From contig NZ_CP136920.1 of assembly GCF_033100135.1 (NCBI RefSeq), positions 4,583,001 through 4,647,000 of the forward strand: a DNA stretch of 64,000 bases. Reading direction: 5' to 3'. The stretch's first letter is position 1, and each line of letters begins with the position of its first letter. Both the position numbers and the translations under genes were made by a program. Below, in pieces: positions 48,337-59,238 of the stretch. The stretch comes from Rubellicoccus peritrichatus. GTDB lineage: Bacteria > Verrucomicrobiota > Verrucomicrobiia > Opitutales > Cerasicoccaceae. Below the pieces are notes generated by a model. The model did no database searches, was not told the origin of the DNA, and saw only the letters and a program-made list of their open reading frames with translations.

Positions 48337-50400
48337 ATGGTTATGAAATATATAGTTGTATTTTCTTATCTGATTATATCCATGACTGCATCATTGCATG
48401 CGCAGGAATGGAATGCACCAGTTCGCGGTTCCTGGATAGCTGGTCCGCAAGAAGGGGTTTCGCTTTCTATTGGCGATCTAGTCGCTGACATTGTGGTGTC
48501 CGAGGATGCTCATTCGAGTGTGAAACAAGCCGCAGAGTTTCTGGCTCAGGATATCGAAAAGATTATTGATCAAAGACCCGATATTGTCTCGGTGATGCCA
48601 GATGACAAACCGTATATACGCTTGGCTACATGGGGCGAGGATGATGTCCCGGACAATGAAGAGTTTCAAGTACTGGAGGGAAAATGGGAGGCACATAAAA
48701 TCAAGACTATAGATCAAAGCGTCTGGTTAGTGGGGGCCAATCCCCGCGGAACAGCTTTTGCCGCATATACCTTGAGCAAGCGACTGGGAATCGACCCTTT
48801 ATATCACTGGACGGGATACACGCCAGAGAAGCATGAAACGCTTCGAATCAAAGAGATTGATTACTCGGCGGATGAGCCAACGTTCAAGTATCGCGGCCTC
48901 TTCCATGATGACGAAGATATCCTGGCAATTGAGCGGGATGAGAAATATGGGTGGCCCGTAGGTTCTGGAGGAACGGTTCCCTCGGAATGGTATGAGCGGT
49001 TTTTCGAAACATCGTTGCGCCTTAGAATGAACATGGTTGCCCCTTTTACTCGCACACGCCGTCCATACGAGGTTCGGAAAACGGCGAGCGACTGGGGGCT
49101 GCATTATACCTCACATCATTATGATATCCTGCTCTCCAATCCCTATGGGTATGAACGTTTCGATTTGGCTGAAGAACGTGGCATTGAAGGACCCTACAGT
49201 TGGTTTGAAAATCCTGAGGGCATTAAAAAATACTGGGAAGCTGGCGTCGAAGAGAACATAGAGCTTAACTGTATCTGGCCGGTTGGTCTTCGCGGCACTG
49301 AAGATCATTCACACAAGTTTGCCGAAGGAACAACACAGGCGGAAAAAAATGAAGCGTTTCTTGACGTGATCCGGACGCAGGTTGCGATGGCCAGGAAACA
49401 GTTTCCAGAGGACAAAGAGCCTGTGTTTCACTTTACGATGTGGGGAGAAATGTTCGGCATCTTAAAAAGTGGGATTCCGGATTTACCAGAGGAAGTTATT
49501 TTTATCTGGCCGGATGATACTGATGGCGGAATGGGAGTGCTGAATCATCTTCCCGAAAATACGGGAAAAATGAAGCACGGCATCTATTATCATCTGGCTT
49601 ACTGGGGGCCCATGCGCAAACAAACCACACACACCATTACACCTCAAAAGATTGAAGAGGAATTTCGCAAGGTGATCGACTCCGGAGCCACCGAATACAT
49701 GCTCAACAATGTCTCGGAACTTCGTGAGTATATAATGAATACGCGTTTTATTGCCGAAATCTGTTGGGATGCTGAAACCGCGTTTAAAGAGCCGGACGCT
49801 GCAGGACGTTTCACGGAGTGGTGGTGTCGCGAGTATTTTGGCGACGCAGCCGCAGACGATGCAGTTACAACCTACAACAACTATTTTGATATTATCCATT
49901 CTTACGACCAGATTTGGCAAGGAGCGCTGGCGTTGGACCAAGCGATATACTGGAGTCACTTTCACGAATACACTCCTGGCCGAATTACATTCACTCAGCC
50001 AGAGGTTGCAGAACTAATTGAAAAGGTTCATCAGCGTGCATTGCGTTACGATGAAGTATTTGAAGTAGCTGAACGGGCCGAATCGCATATGAATGAAGAG
50101 CAGGCACGATTTTTTCATGACAATGCCTTGTTAGGTATGTTAATTGATTACCGCCCGACTCAGGCTGCCGACATCGCCTTTCAGAGGATGATGACCCAGA
50201 CTAGCGGGCCCAAATATATGATACCGTTTTTAAAAGAAGCAGTGATGCAACCTTTGAAGCAATTGGATGATGAAGTCCGCCAATCGGAATGGGGTCATTT
50301 TAAAGATTGGTATCAGGAGACTTCCATGCGGAAAAAGAAGAGCGTGGAAAATCCGCGTTATTCATATTATCAGCTAAAAGAATTTTTGAAGATAGATTGA
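48337..50400 (+). CDS. GH115-family xylan alpha-1,2-glucuronidase
   Basis: 687 residues (ATG 48337 or 48343). Signal peptide with cleavage after SLHAQ, so it is exported. GH115 pattern: LVGANPRGTAFAAYTLSKRL, PTFKYRGLFHDDED, FFETSLRLRMNMVAPFTR, SHHYDILL, PEGIKKYWEAGVEE and WPVGLRGTED. Shorter than many GH115 enzymes (often 800 or more), apparently lacking the C-terminal domain. It removes (4-O-methyl)glucuronic acid from xylan, feeding the SDR and UxuA enzymes encoded just upstream. Confidence 0.82.
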   Translation: MVMKYIVVFSYLIISMTASLHAQEWNAPVRGSWIAGPQEGVSLSIGDLVADIVVSEDAHSSVKQAAEFLAQDIEKIIDQRPDIVSVMPDDKPYIRLATWGEDDVPDNEEFQVLEGKWEAHKIKTIDQSVWLVGANPRGTAFAAYTLSKRLGIDPLYHWTGYTPEKHETLRIKEIDYSADEPTFKYRGLFHDDEDILAIERDEKYGWPVGSGGTVPSEWYERFFETSLRLRMNMVAPFTRTRRPYEVRKTASDWGLHYTSHHYDILLSNPYGYERFDLAEERGIEGPYSWFENPEGIKKYWEAGVEENIELNCIWPVGLRGTEDHSHKFAEGTTQAEKNEAFLDVIRTQVAMARKQFPEDKEPVFHFTMWGEMFGILKSGIPDLPEEVIFIWPDDTDGGMGVLNHLPENTGKMKHGIYYHLAYWGPMRKQTTHTITPQKIEEEFRKVIDSGATEYMLNNVSELREYIMNTRFIAEICWDAETAFKEPDAAGRFTEWWCREYFGDAAADDAVTTYNNYFDIIHSYDQIWQGALALDQAIYWSHFHEYTPGRITFTQPEVAELIEKVHQRALRYDEVFEVAERAESHMNEEQARFFHDNALLGMLIDYRPTQAADIAFQRMMTQTSGPKYMIPFLKEAVMQPLKQLDDEVRQSEWGHFKDWYQETSMRKKKSVENPRYSYYQLKEFLKID

Positions 50401-50468
50401 AGAACTCACTTATCGAAATGTTAGCAAATCACTGAACTTAAATCTCAAAAAATTAAAATATTATTGGT

Positions 50469-51935
50469 ATGTGTAAAAATGTATTGTTTTACCTTTACTT
50501 AGGATTGGCAGGATTGAACGTGAACGCAAAAACTGAAAAAGTCTTTAATATCATAGACTATGGAGCAAAGCCCTGGGAGCTGAGCACTGACGAAATACAA
50601 GCCGCGATCGACGCCTGCCATGAAGCTGGTGAAGGGAAAGTTCTTTTTCCGAAAGGCAATTATATAACCGGAACGCTGTTTCTAAAGAGCAATGTCCACT
50701 TGGACTTCGCCAATGGCGCTACTCTCTACGGGAGCTCGGAGCTAAAAGATTACGCGGAGGTTCCTGTCGCTACGGAGGAGCCACATTTTTCAAAGTGCCT
50801 CTTTTACGTCAGCGAGGCCGAAAACATTTCCATCACCGGCCAAGACACAGCTGTGATTAACGGGCGGGGCTATTTTTTTAAGCACTCACCCGAGCGGCCA
50901 AAACTATTTCGAATCGAGAAATCTAAAAACATACGTTTCGAAGACATTACTGTAAAGAATTCTGGATCATGGTGTATTTATTTTGGCGAGTGCGATAGCA
51001 TCTGGATGACTCGCGTTTCGGTCTACAATAAAGAAAATCATAATAACGATGGCATGAATTTTGATGGCTGTGCCAACGTATGGATCAAAGACTGCAACTT
51101 ACAGGTAGAAGACGACGCAATCTGCTTGAAAAGTTCAGTTAACCGAACCACTGAAAACATCCATATCGAAGGCTGTACTGTAAGTAGCTACCATGCTGCC
51201 TTTAAGTTAGGAACCGCATCGGGTTGGACCTTCAAAGATATAACAGTTAAGAACTGTCGTTTCTATGACTGTCGCTACGGTGCGATCAAACTACTGATGG
51301 TTGATGGCGGCATGATTGATAACATTCATATTTCCGACATCGAACTGTTCAATTGCGGAGGGCCGATTTTTCTACGACTGGGAAATCGTGGGCGAGACTA
51401 CACTAAATCGATTAAACAAATTTACAGTGAAGATGTTTCACCTGAAGGCCGCCCAGTCGGAAGTTTGAAGAATGTTTACATCGGGAATATTTCCGGTCGC
51501 CTTTTCGGACGTAATACAGCCGTTGAGGGTATTATGTTTACCGGCCTTCCCGGACATCGGATCGAGAACGTCACCTTGGAAAATATTGATCTGAGTTTTT
51601 CTGGTCACGGCGATTTGGACACGAAGGGACTTGTCGTACCGGAAGATGAAGCGCGTTATCCGGAACAGTCATTTTTCGGAACACTCAATTCCTACGGATT
51701 ATTCATCCGTCATGCTAAAGATGTTACGCTTAAGAACATCAATTTTGGGTTACGTGGTCACGATTCGCGCCCAGCGATTTATCTTGAGGATGTGGTCGAT
51801 AGTCGGCTTGAGGATATCGAATTCGCTTTGGGCCATGGTGTCAAACAATCCATCATTGTGAAAGATTCCCCTGGATTGCAGTTAGATGACGTCCTGGCGA
51901 ATGGCAAAGAGGTAATCATTCCTAAGCATGAATGA
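50469..51935 (+). CDS. GH28-family glycoside hydrolase (polygalacturonase-like)
   Basis: 488 residues. Probable signal peptide (VLFYLYLGLAGLNVNA). Right-handed beta-helix with family motifs: NNDGMNFDG (NTD box), QVEDDAICLKS (catalytic Asp pair), SYHAAFKLGT where GHG usually stands (no GHG His seen), and RYGAIKL (RIK-like). It follows GH115 by 68 bp. It may act on galacturonan or an acidic side chain; the altered third motif makes the linkage uncertain. Confidence 0.83.
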   Translation: MCKNVLFYLYLGLAGLNVNAKTEKVFNIIDYGAKPWELSTDEIQAAIDACHEAGEGKVLFPKGNYITGTLFLKSNVHLDFANGATLYGSSELKDYAEVPVATEEPHFSKCLFYVSEAENISITGQDTAVINGRGYFFKHSPERPKLFRIEKSKNIRFEDITVKNSGSWCIYFGECDSIWMTRVSVYNKENHNNDGMNFDGCANVWIKDCNLQVEDDAICLKSSVNRTTENIHIEGCTVSSYHAAFKLGTASGWTFKDITVKNCRFYDCRYGAIKLLMVDGGMIDNIHISDIELFNCGGPIFLRLGNRGRDYTKSIKQIYSEDVSPEGRPVGSLKNVYIGNISGRLFGRNTAVEGIMFTGLPGHRIENVTLENIDLSFSGHGDLDTKGLVVPEDEARYPEQSFFGTLNSYGLFIRHAKDVTLKNINFGLRGHDSRPAIYLEDVVDSRLEDIEFALGHGVKQSIIVKDSPGLQLDDVLANGKEVIIPKHE

Positions 51936-52173
51936 AGGAATCAAGGAGACATAAAATCAGCATTTAACGATGCGTTACGCTTTTGCGACCAAAAGCGATG
52001 AACTGGAATATTCCATTTTTCATCAATACCTGCCAATTCAGATAAAGTTCGTAAACACGTGTTTCACAACTTCACTTATTGAATATAAGGATGAAGACTA
52101 TTATAGTACAAGCCCTCTGCCCTCTTTTCTTGTTGCGAACATGACAGACTTAAGGTTATCCATATGCAAATAA

Positions 52174-53567
<1,394 letters not shown>

Positions 53568-53594
53568 CACCTTGAACAAAATAGCCTTGAAAGA

Positions 53595-56486
53595 TCAGGG
53601 TTTCAAGTAAGTGCCATCAACACCTATCTTTCCTGGTCCGTTGAGAACATAGACTTTCAAGTTCCCTTTGCCGTTCACATTGGCAGTGAGACTTCCACCA
53701 CCGACATTTTGAACATCACCAGTGATAGCGTCGACATAGGTGCCATTCGGAATGCCATTGAAAGTCGCTCCACTCGACACTGCAATCAGGGCAAAGCTAT
53801 CCGTGCTTCCATCGGTAAATCGACGTTTAAAGGCCATGGAACCGCTGACGCCTTCGGTGGAATACTGCCCTTTTTGAAGTGCAGGTATGGCGCGACGAAT
53901 CAGGTTCAAGCGCCGGATGTGCTGGGCCAAAGGATGATTCAGAGTGTTGGCCATTTCTCCTGTAACATTAGAGTACTCACCAAAGTCAGTGACATTGATA
54001 CTGCCCTCAATGTGGCTGCCAAAATATGCGCGACCCGTATTTTCAAGCGGCGCGTTCGGCCCCACATCGATGACATGCCCCTTCTTAAACTCAATTTCAC
54101 TGCCGTAGTATAAGCAAGGGATGCCACGGAAGGTAAACATCAGGCTCAAGTTCTCAGCCCAACTGTCCTGCGGTTGTGCAAAGCGTTGATTCTCAGGTGC
54201 GCCATCCGGTGCGTAATCATGGGAGTCAACATAGGTGACATTGTAGGTGGCGTCGTTATACCATTGGTCACCACCAAGAGCCACATTGAATGCGTCATTG
54301 GCGTATTGAAAATTCCAGTGCATCGGAAAATCAATCTGTGCCATGCCTGAATTCAAAGAATGATCCGGAGCATGGTAGTCGTTACCAAATAGCAAGTGGT
54401 TGTTGCTGGTTGGTTCGTTATCAACTGTGTCATTGTCCTGCCAGTGTTGAAAAGTGGAAGCTTCATTCTCGACTCGGGTCCCCCATGGGTAAGACTGCGT
54501 TTCCGCCCAGGTATAGAAAGGCGTTGAGATTGCTGGAATACCACTGTTCCAGACCTGACGATACCGCGAAGCGATCTCCCCAAAGATAAAGAAATCGCTT
54601 CCACCTCTGGCCTTGAATGCAGGCAGATAATAATTGTTAAAACTCAAACGGGAAATGTGCTTAACCGTATCAACCCGGAAAGCATCCACGCCCATGTCGA
54701 TAAAGCCATTGTATGCATCGATCAGGTATTGGGCTGTCGTTGGGTTTTCTGTATTCAGATCCACTGTATCACCGGCAATCTGCGCGGTCTGCACGGTGTA
54801 TCCTTCCCATTGCAAAGACTTTTCGTGGTGATAGATGAATTCCGTATCGTTAAAATCTTCCTTCATGGCATCGATACGCGCACCGAACTGGGCATTAGGC
54901 ACAAGCGTCAAGTAGTCGTTGGGCAGAACACCCATTACATCGTTGATTGTCATGGCGACATCCGGGTCTTCGTTGAAACTGATCGTCTCAGACCGAGTGA
55001 ACATCGGATAAAGATTCTCTTCACCAAAGTTACAGGAATGATTCAACACGATGTCCTGAATGATCTTCATGCCACGAGCATGCACTTCATCAATCAATGT
55101 CTGATAAGTCACACCGGGTGATTCGTAACGAAAATCCACCTTGGTATGGTCGATTGCATGATAACCGTGGTAATCGTAGCCGCTGGCATTTTTAACTACT
55201 GGTGTAATCCAGATGGCAGAAAACCCCAGTGCTTTGATGTAGTCGAGCTTCTCGATCAGGCCTTTAAAGTCACCACGCCATGCCGGATCTGTATTCGGGT
55301 TGAGCGAGCCATCCCAGCACTTCATATTGTTAGCCGAGTCACCATCATAGAAACGCGTCGTCATGACAAAATAGATTGTTTCTTCACGAAAGTCTCCACT
55401 AGTGGCCCCCAATTCAGTCACAGTAATATCTTTTGTAACGACATCAAAAATGATGCGATAAGTCTTGTTGTCGGTCACCTCATAATCCGGGATTGGATAT
55501 CGCTCGGAAAAATCACCATAGCGATCAATCAGGAAACGCGCAGGTGATTCTTCCCCATTAAAGGTGGCAGTATATTCGTAAAAGCCATTACCCGTGTGCG
55601 TCATGGCAGCAGTATTCCAGTTGTTGGGCGTGCCACGAAAATACCAGGGTTCGATCACTCCGATCTCTTCAGTTGTGATTGCCTTCGTGTCACTGTTGAA
55701 AGTGATTTTGTAAATGCGATCATCAGTCACCAGTTGATCGTTCACTGCGGGATAGCGCTCTGAAAAGTCTCCAAAATGATCAATTAAAAACCGGGCCGGA
55801 CTCTCCTCTCCGTTGAACGTCGCAACGTACTCGTATGTATTCGCTGACACACGCGTCATTTCCGCAGTATTCCATGCATTGGGTGTGCCACGGAAATACC
55901 ATGTGTCGGGAGTCCACACCTCATCTGCTGTGATTGCTTTAGTCGCAGCATTAAAAGTAATCTTGTATGTCTTAAAATCAGTTACATGAAAATCTGTCGC
56001 CGGGTAGCGTTCGGAGAAATCACCAAAGTGATCAATCAGGAAGCGCGCTGGTGATTCTTGGCCGTTAAACGTGGCGGTGTATTCATAAGTATCCCCGCCA
56101 ACATGAGTCATTTCTGCGGTATTCCATGCATTGGGAGTTCCCCTGAAGTACCATTTGTCATTAAACTCCCTAACGGTAATTTCCTTGCTGATCGTGTTGA
56201 AGTTAATTCGGTAAGTTTTAAAATCTTCTATAATGTAATCCTGGGAGGGGTAACTTTCCGCCCAGTCACCGTTGCGATCGATTTTAAAACGCGCGTTCCC
56301 CTCTTCTCCATTGAACTCTTGTATGATTTCATAGTTGTTGGCATCCAGCATCGTCATCTGAGTGGCATCCCAATTATTAGGCGTTCCGCGAAAGAACCAC
56401 TCTCCATATACCTGCGAAGTAAACAGAGTCGTGATGTAGAAAAAACAGAACAACAAATGTGTTCTGGGACATAGGGCGGTTTTCAT
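53595..56486 (-). CDS. GH13 alpha-amylase with four N-terminal repeats
   Basis: 963 residues. Signal peptide (1-28, ending SQVYG). Four ~84-residue repeats (about 30-363), each starting W(Y/F)FRGTPN(N/A)W and containing FNG(E/Q)E and RYGDFSERYP-like blocks: probable starch-binding beta domains. The catalytic barrel (~366-850) has VLNHS (region I), GVDAFRVDTVKH (nucleophile Asp), FIFGEIA (acid Glu) and YVDSHD. A C-terminal beta domain ends LKVYVLNGPGKIGVDGTYLKP. Secreted alpha-glucan-degrading enzyme. Confidence 0.9.
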   Translation of the reverse strand: MKTALCPRTHLLFCFFYITTLFTSQVYGEWFFRGTPNNWDATQMTMLDANNYEIIQEFNGEEGNARFKIDRNGDWAESYPSQDYIIEDFKTYRINFNTISKEITVREFNDKWYFRGTPNAWNTAEMTHVGGDTYEYTATFNGQESPARFLIDHFGDFSERYPATDFHVTDFKTYKITFNAATKAITADEVWTPDTWYFRGTPNAWNTAEMTRVSANTYEYVATFNGEESPARFLIDHFGDFSERYPAVNDQLVTDDRIYKITFNSDTKAITTEEIGVIEPWYFRGTPNNWNTAAMTHTGNGFYEYTATFNGEESPARFLIDRYGDFSERYPIPDYEVTDNKTYRIIFDVVTKDITVTELGATSGDFREETIYFVMTTRFYDGDSANNMKCWDGSLNPNTDPAWRGDFKGLIEKLDYIKALGFSAIWITPVVKNASGYDYHGYHAIDHTKVDFRYESPGVTYQTLIDEVHARGMKIIQDIVLNHSCNFGEENLYPMFTRSETISFNEDPDVAMTINDVMGVLPNDYLTLVPNAQFGARIDAMKEDFNDTEFIYHHEKSLQWEGYTVQTAQIAGDTVDLNTENPTTAQYLIDAYNGFIDMGVDAFRVDTVKHISRLSFNNYYLPAFKARGGSDFFIFGEIASRYRQVWNSGIPAISTPFYTWAETQSYPWGTRVENEASTFQHWQDNDTVDNEPTSNNHLLFGNDYHAPDHSLNSGMAQIDFPMHWNFQYANDAFNVALGGDQWYNDATYNVTYVDSHDYAPDGAPENQRFAQPQDSWAENLSLMFTFRGIPCLYYGSEIEFKKGHVIDVGPNAPLENTGRAYFGSHIEGSINVTDFGEYSNVTGEMANTLNHPLAQHIRRLNLIRRAIPALQKGQYSTEGVSGSMAFKRRFTDGSTDSFALIAVSSGATFNGIPNGTYVDAITGDVQNVGGGSLTANVNGKGNLKVYVLNGPGKIGVDGTYLKP
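55398..56399 (-). repeat. Four tandem ~250-bp coding repeats in the amylase gene
   Basis: Units of 82-85 codons encode the four WYFRGTPN-type modules. Units 2 and 3 are the most alike (shared NAWNTAEMT, DHFGDFSERYP); unit 1 is the most divergent. This indicates recent duplication within the gene. Confidence 0.85.
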
Positions 56487-56640
56487 TTCACAATCCTTAT
56501 GGTTGAGATTATTAGGTAGAATGCTCCGGGGATCTATTTATTTAAATCAGTTTTGATTCATCCATAAGTAATTTATATTTGGACTGTTGAAGTCGGGTTG
56601 AAAACAGAACAAACCCTCATCAAAAACATTAACACGAAAT

Positions 56641-56825
56641 CAACCACCGAGGCACAGAGAACTCAGAGAAAACTTAAGAATAAACGACCATACTTATTTC
56701 ATCCACAGATTCTCGCAGATTAAAAAGAGTGCCGATCTGATTGACCGAATTCAATCTGTGAAAATCTTTGTAATCTGCGGATAAAAACCTGTGTCCTAAG
56801 TACCTCTGTGGCTAATCTATTTCAA
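56641..56825. repeat. 'CACAGAG' dispersed intergenic element, copy 1
   Basis: In the 402-bp gap 56487-56888. It starts CCACCGAGGCACAGAGAACT and ends near ACCTCTGTGGC, with inner pairs TCCACAGATT / AATCTGTG and CGCAGATT / AATCTGCGG, so the element is an imperfect long inverted repeat. Words such as AACCACAGAGGCACAGAGA recur in many environmental bacterial genomes. The rest of the gap shows nothing recognisable. Copy 2 is at 61971-62090. Confidence 0.75.
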
Positions 56826-56888
56826 TAGCCCAAAGGAATTGTATAGGGATCATAATCCACCACATCGATGAAGATAAAGCGATACCCC

Positions 56889-58040
56889 TTACGCTTCTAA
56901 TTCGCTAAGCAACCAATCAGCAGGTTGCATATCCGCTGCTTCACCTAAAATCGTTTTCAAGGCGGCGGCATCTTTCGTGCTCGCTGCAATACGTGACTTC
57001 CCGTTGATGCATTGTTGCAATTGATCCGCCAAAGCATCAGGGCTTGCGGCGCCTTGGATGAACTCCGGCCATGCGGGGCGATCCAAGAGAATATTGGCAA
57101 TCCCCAGGTAATCGATTTTCACCACCCGGCGGCCAATCATGTAGGTGAGCGGGTTCGCGCGATAAACAATGGCTCCTGGAACACCAGCCAGCGCAACTTC
57201 CAAGGACATCGTCCCGGAGCTCGTCAACACTGCAGACACGCGTTGTCCGTTCGCCAAAGTTTCCAACGAGACACAATCCTGTAGATCGGGATACTGAGAT
57301 AGAATCGCCGCCTCGGATTCCCGAATTGGATCGGATGGATAGACAATGATCACTTTGCGCTTCGAGTCTATCTTTCGAAACGCACGCAAGCCTTCCAGCA
57401 TGACAGGAAGAATTCGCTTCACTGGAGTCTGACGACTTCCCGGCAAAAGAAGAATCGGTGCATCCGGATCGTAAGTCAACGGAAGTGCATGATCCTCCTC
57501 AACAAAAGGGTGTCCAACGAAATTTACTGGCAGATCCGTATCAGAGTAGCAGGAAACCTCAAAAGGGAAAATAACGGCCAGGCTATCCAACAACTTTGCC
57601 ATCTTAAAGCGGCGTCCGGTTTTCCATGCCCAGATCTGCGGACTGATGTAGTAAAGCAACTTGATCTCTCCACCACCTTTGACTGCAAGCTTTTCATCGC
57701 AAAGTCGCTTTGCCAGACGAAGATTAAAGCCGGGGTAATCAATAAAACAAACCGCCCTTGGACGATGCTCCTTGATCCATGCGATTGTTGCCTCAAACAG
57801 CTCCTTAAAGAAGCCGTAATTTTTCAAGACTTCAAAAAGCCCGACTACTGAATGTTCAGTCAGATCAAATAGCAACTCCGCTCCGGCATCCTTCAATTCA
57901 TCCCCACCCAAAGCACAAACTGCCAGCCCGGGATTCTTCGCTTTGGCCTGCCGAACCATCCTTGCCGCATGCGCATCACCGGAATGCTCACCGGCGACGA
58001 CGAGGAGATCTGGGCGAGATGCTGGTGAAGGTAAGTCCAT
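56889..58040 (-). CDS. lpxB: Lipid-A-disaccharide synthase
   Basis: 383 residues, GT19 family. Motifs: VVAGEHSGDAHAARMV, CFIDYPGFNLRLAKRL, YYISPQIWAWKTGR, VNFVGHPFVEE, LLLPGSRQTPVKRILPVM and TSSGTMSLEVALAGVP. It joins UDP-2,3-diacylglucosamine and lipid X to make the lipid A disaccharide on the inner membrane, showing that the organism makes lipopolysaccharide. 32 bp after the oxidoreductase gene, probably one operon. Confidence 0.94.
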   Translation of the reverse strand: MDLPSPASRPDLLVVAGEHSGDAHAARMVRQAKAKNPGLAVCALGGDELKDAGAELLFDLTEHSVVGLFEVLKNYGFFKELFEATIAWIKEHRPRAVCFIDYPGFNLRLAKRLCDEKLAVKGGGEIKLLYYISPQIWAWKTGRRFKMAKLLDSLAVIFPFEVSCYSDTDLPVNFVGHPFVEEDHALPLTYDPDAPILLLPGSRQTPVKRILPVMLEGLRAFRKIDSKRKVIIVYPSDPIRESEAAILSQYPDLQDCVSLETLANGQRVSAVLTSSGTMSLEVALAGVPGAIVYRANPLTYMIGRRVVKIDYLGIANILLDRPAWPEFIQGAASPDALADQLQQCINGKSRIAASTKDAAALKTILGEAADMQPADWLLSELEA

Positions 58041-58072
58041 TAAGCATTATTTTTCTGCCACTGAGGCAAATC

Positions 58073-59002
58073 CTACATTGAAGCCCGGATTTGCTCTGTC
58101 ACCTGAATTGCGATTTCCAGTGCAGTGGCGCCAAGGCGGGCATCTACCTTGGGATTGGATTGGCTTTGAATTGCGTCGGCAAAAGAAGCCAGCTCGAGCA
58201 TCAGTGGTTCGCCTTTCTCGATAGGGATGTCCTTTTTGCTTAATCCGAGTTTGCCCTTGCGAATGAGATGCCCCTTTTGCTCTGCAAAGTTGAGCGAAAG
58301 ATAGGCGTTAGGTTGAAAAACACGGATCTCGCGAACGGCCTTCCGGCTAACACGACTGGTGTTGATATTAGCCACACAACCATTCTCGAAAGCGATGCGC
58401 GTGTTGGCAATGTCCTCGGTTTTGGTCATGACATTGACCCCGACGGAATCAATGCGCGCAATCGGGCTTTTCACCAGTTGCAGAATCACCCCGATATCGT
58501 GAATCATCAAATCGAGCACAACCCCAACCTCAATCCCACGTTTCTTGAAAGGAGCTAAGCGATCGCAAGTGATGAAACGTGGATCCGTCACGTTCTTTTC
58601 GAGGAAAGCCATCACCGGGTTGAAATGCTCAATATGGCCGACCTGAACGATACGGCCTTTCTCCTTGGCTTTCTGCATGATCGATTCGGCCTCCTCCAGT
58701 GTCGGCGTAATCGGCTTCTCGATCAGCAAATGGCAGTTACGCTCCAACAAAGGAATCGCCACATCATGGTGTAGATCAGTTGGAGTGACCACGCTTACTG
58801 CATCGCATGCTTCCCCCAGGGCTTCAATGCTGTCAAACACCTCGCCTCCATGCTCTTTTGCAACCTCACGCGCCCTTTTCGCACTGACATCATAGACGCC
58901 AACCAACTCGGTCTGCTTGAGCGCACCGTATATGCGGGCATGATGCTGGCCGAGATACCCGACACCAGCAACCCCACAACGTAAAGGAGCCTGTTTAGCC
59001 AT
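58073..59002 (-). CDS. Gfo/Idh/MocA oxidoreductase next to lpxB (GnnA candidate)
   Basis: 309 residues. Rossmann motif GVAGVGYLGQHHARIY, EKPITPTLEEAESI (catalytic Lys of the EKP motif), VGHIEHFNPVMAFLE. The GHIE(R/H)FNP stretch and the place beside lpxB resemble GnnA, which oxidises the 3-OH of UDP-GlcNAc before amination for 2,3-diamino lipid A. The partner aminotransferase GnnB is not in the window, so this is a family-plus-context inference; another UDP-sugar dehydrogenase role is possible. Confidence 0.7.
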   Translation of the reverse strand: MAKQAPLRCGVAGVGYLGQHHARIYGALKQTELVGVYDVSAKRAREVAKEHGGEVFDSIEALGEACDAVSVVTPTDLHHDVAIPLLERNCHLLIEKPITPTLEEAESIMQKAKEKGRIVQVGHIEHFNPVMAFLEKNVTDPRFITCDRLAPFKKRGIEVGVVLDLMIHDIGVILQLVKSPIARIDSVGVNVMTKTEDIANTRIAFENGCVANINTSRVSRKAVREIRVFQPNAYLSLNFAEQKGHLIRKGKLGLSKKDIPIEKGEPLMLELASFADAIQSQSNPKVDARLGATALEIAIQVTEQIRASM

Positions 59003-59238
59003 ATTGGGGAGAGTTTGCGGACCTCAGCGCCGGAATCAAGCGACAAGTAGCCGCTGTCGTAAGGCGATAGAAGCATCCGAGTCAGAGGCCCAGTCCAGAC
59101 TTCTCCTCCAAGTAGCGACTAAACTCCCAGGTTTTGGCGGTTTTGTATCCAATTCGCGCAGTTATGTTTATTAACAGATCCTCAATGGTTTGGTAAACTT
59201 GGAACATCGTTTAATCCAACAACCCAAAGAAAAACACC

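Noticed and set aside
51970-52173. 67-residue open frame between GH28 and gdhA
   Set aside because: No ribosome site, no domain and unusual composition; treated as intergenic.
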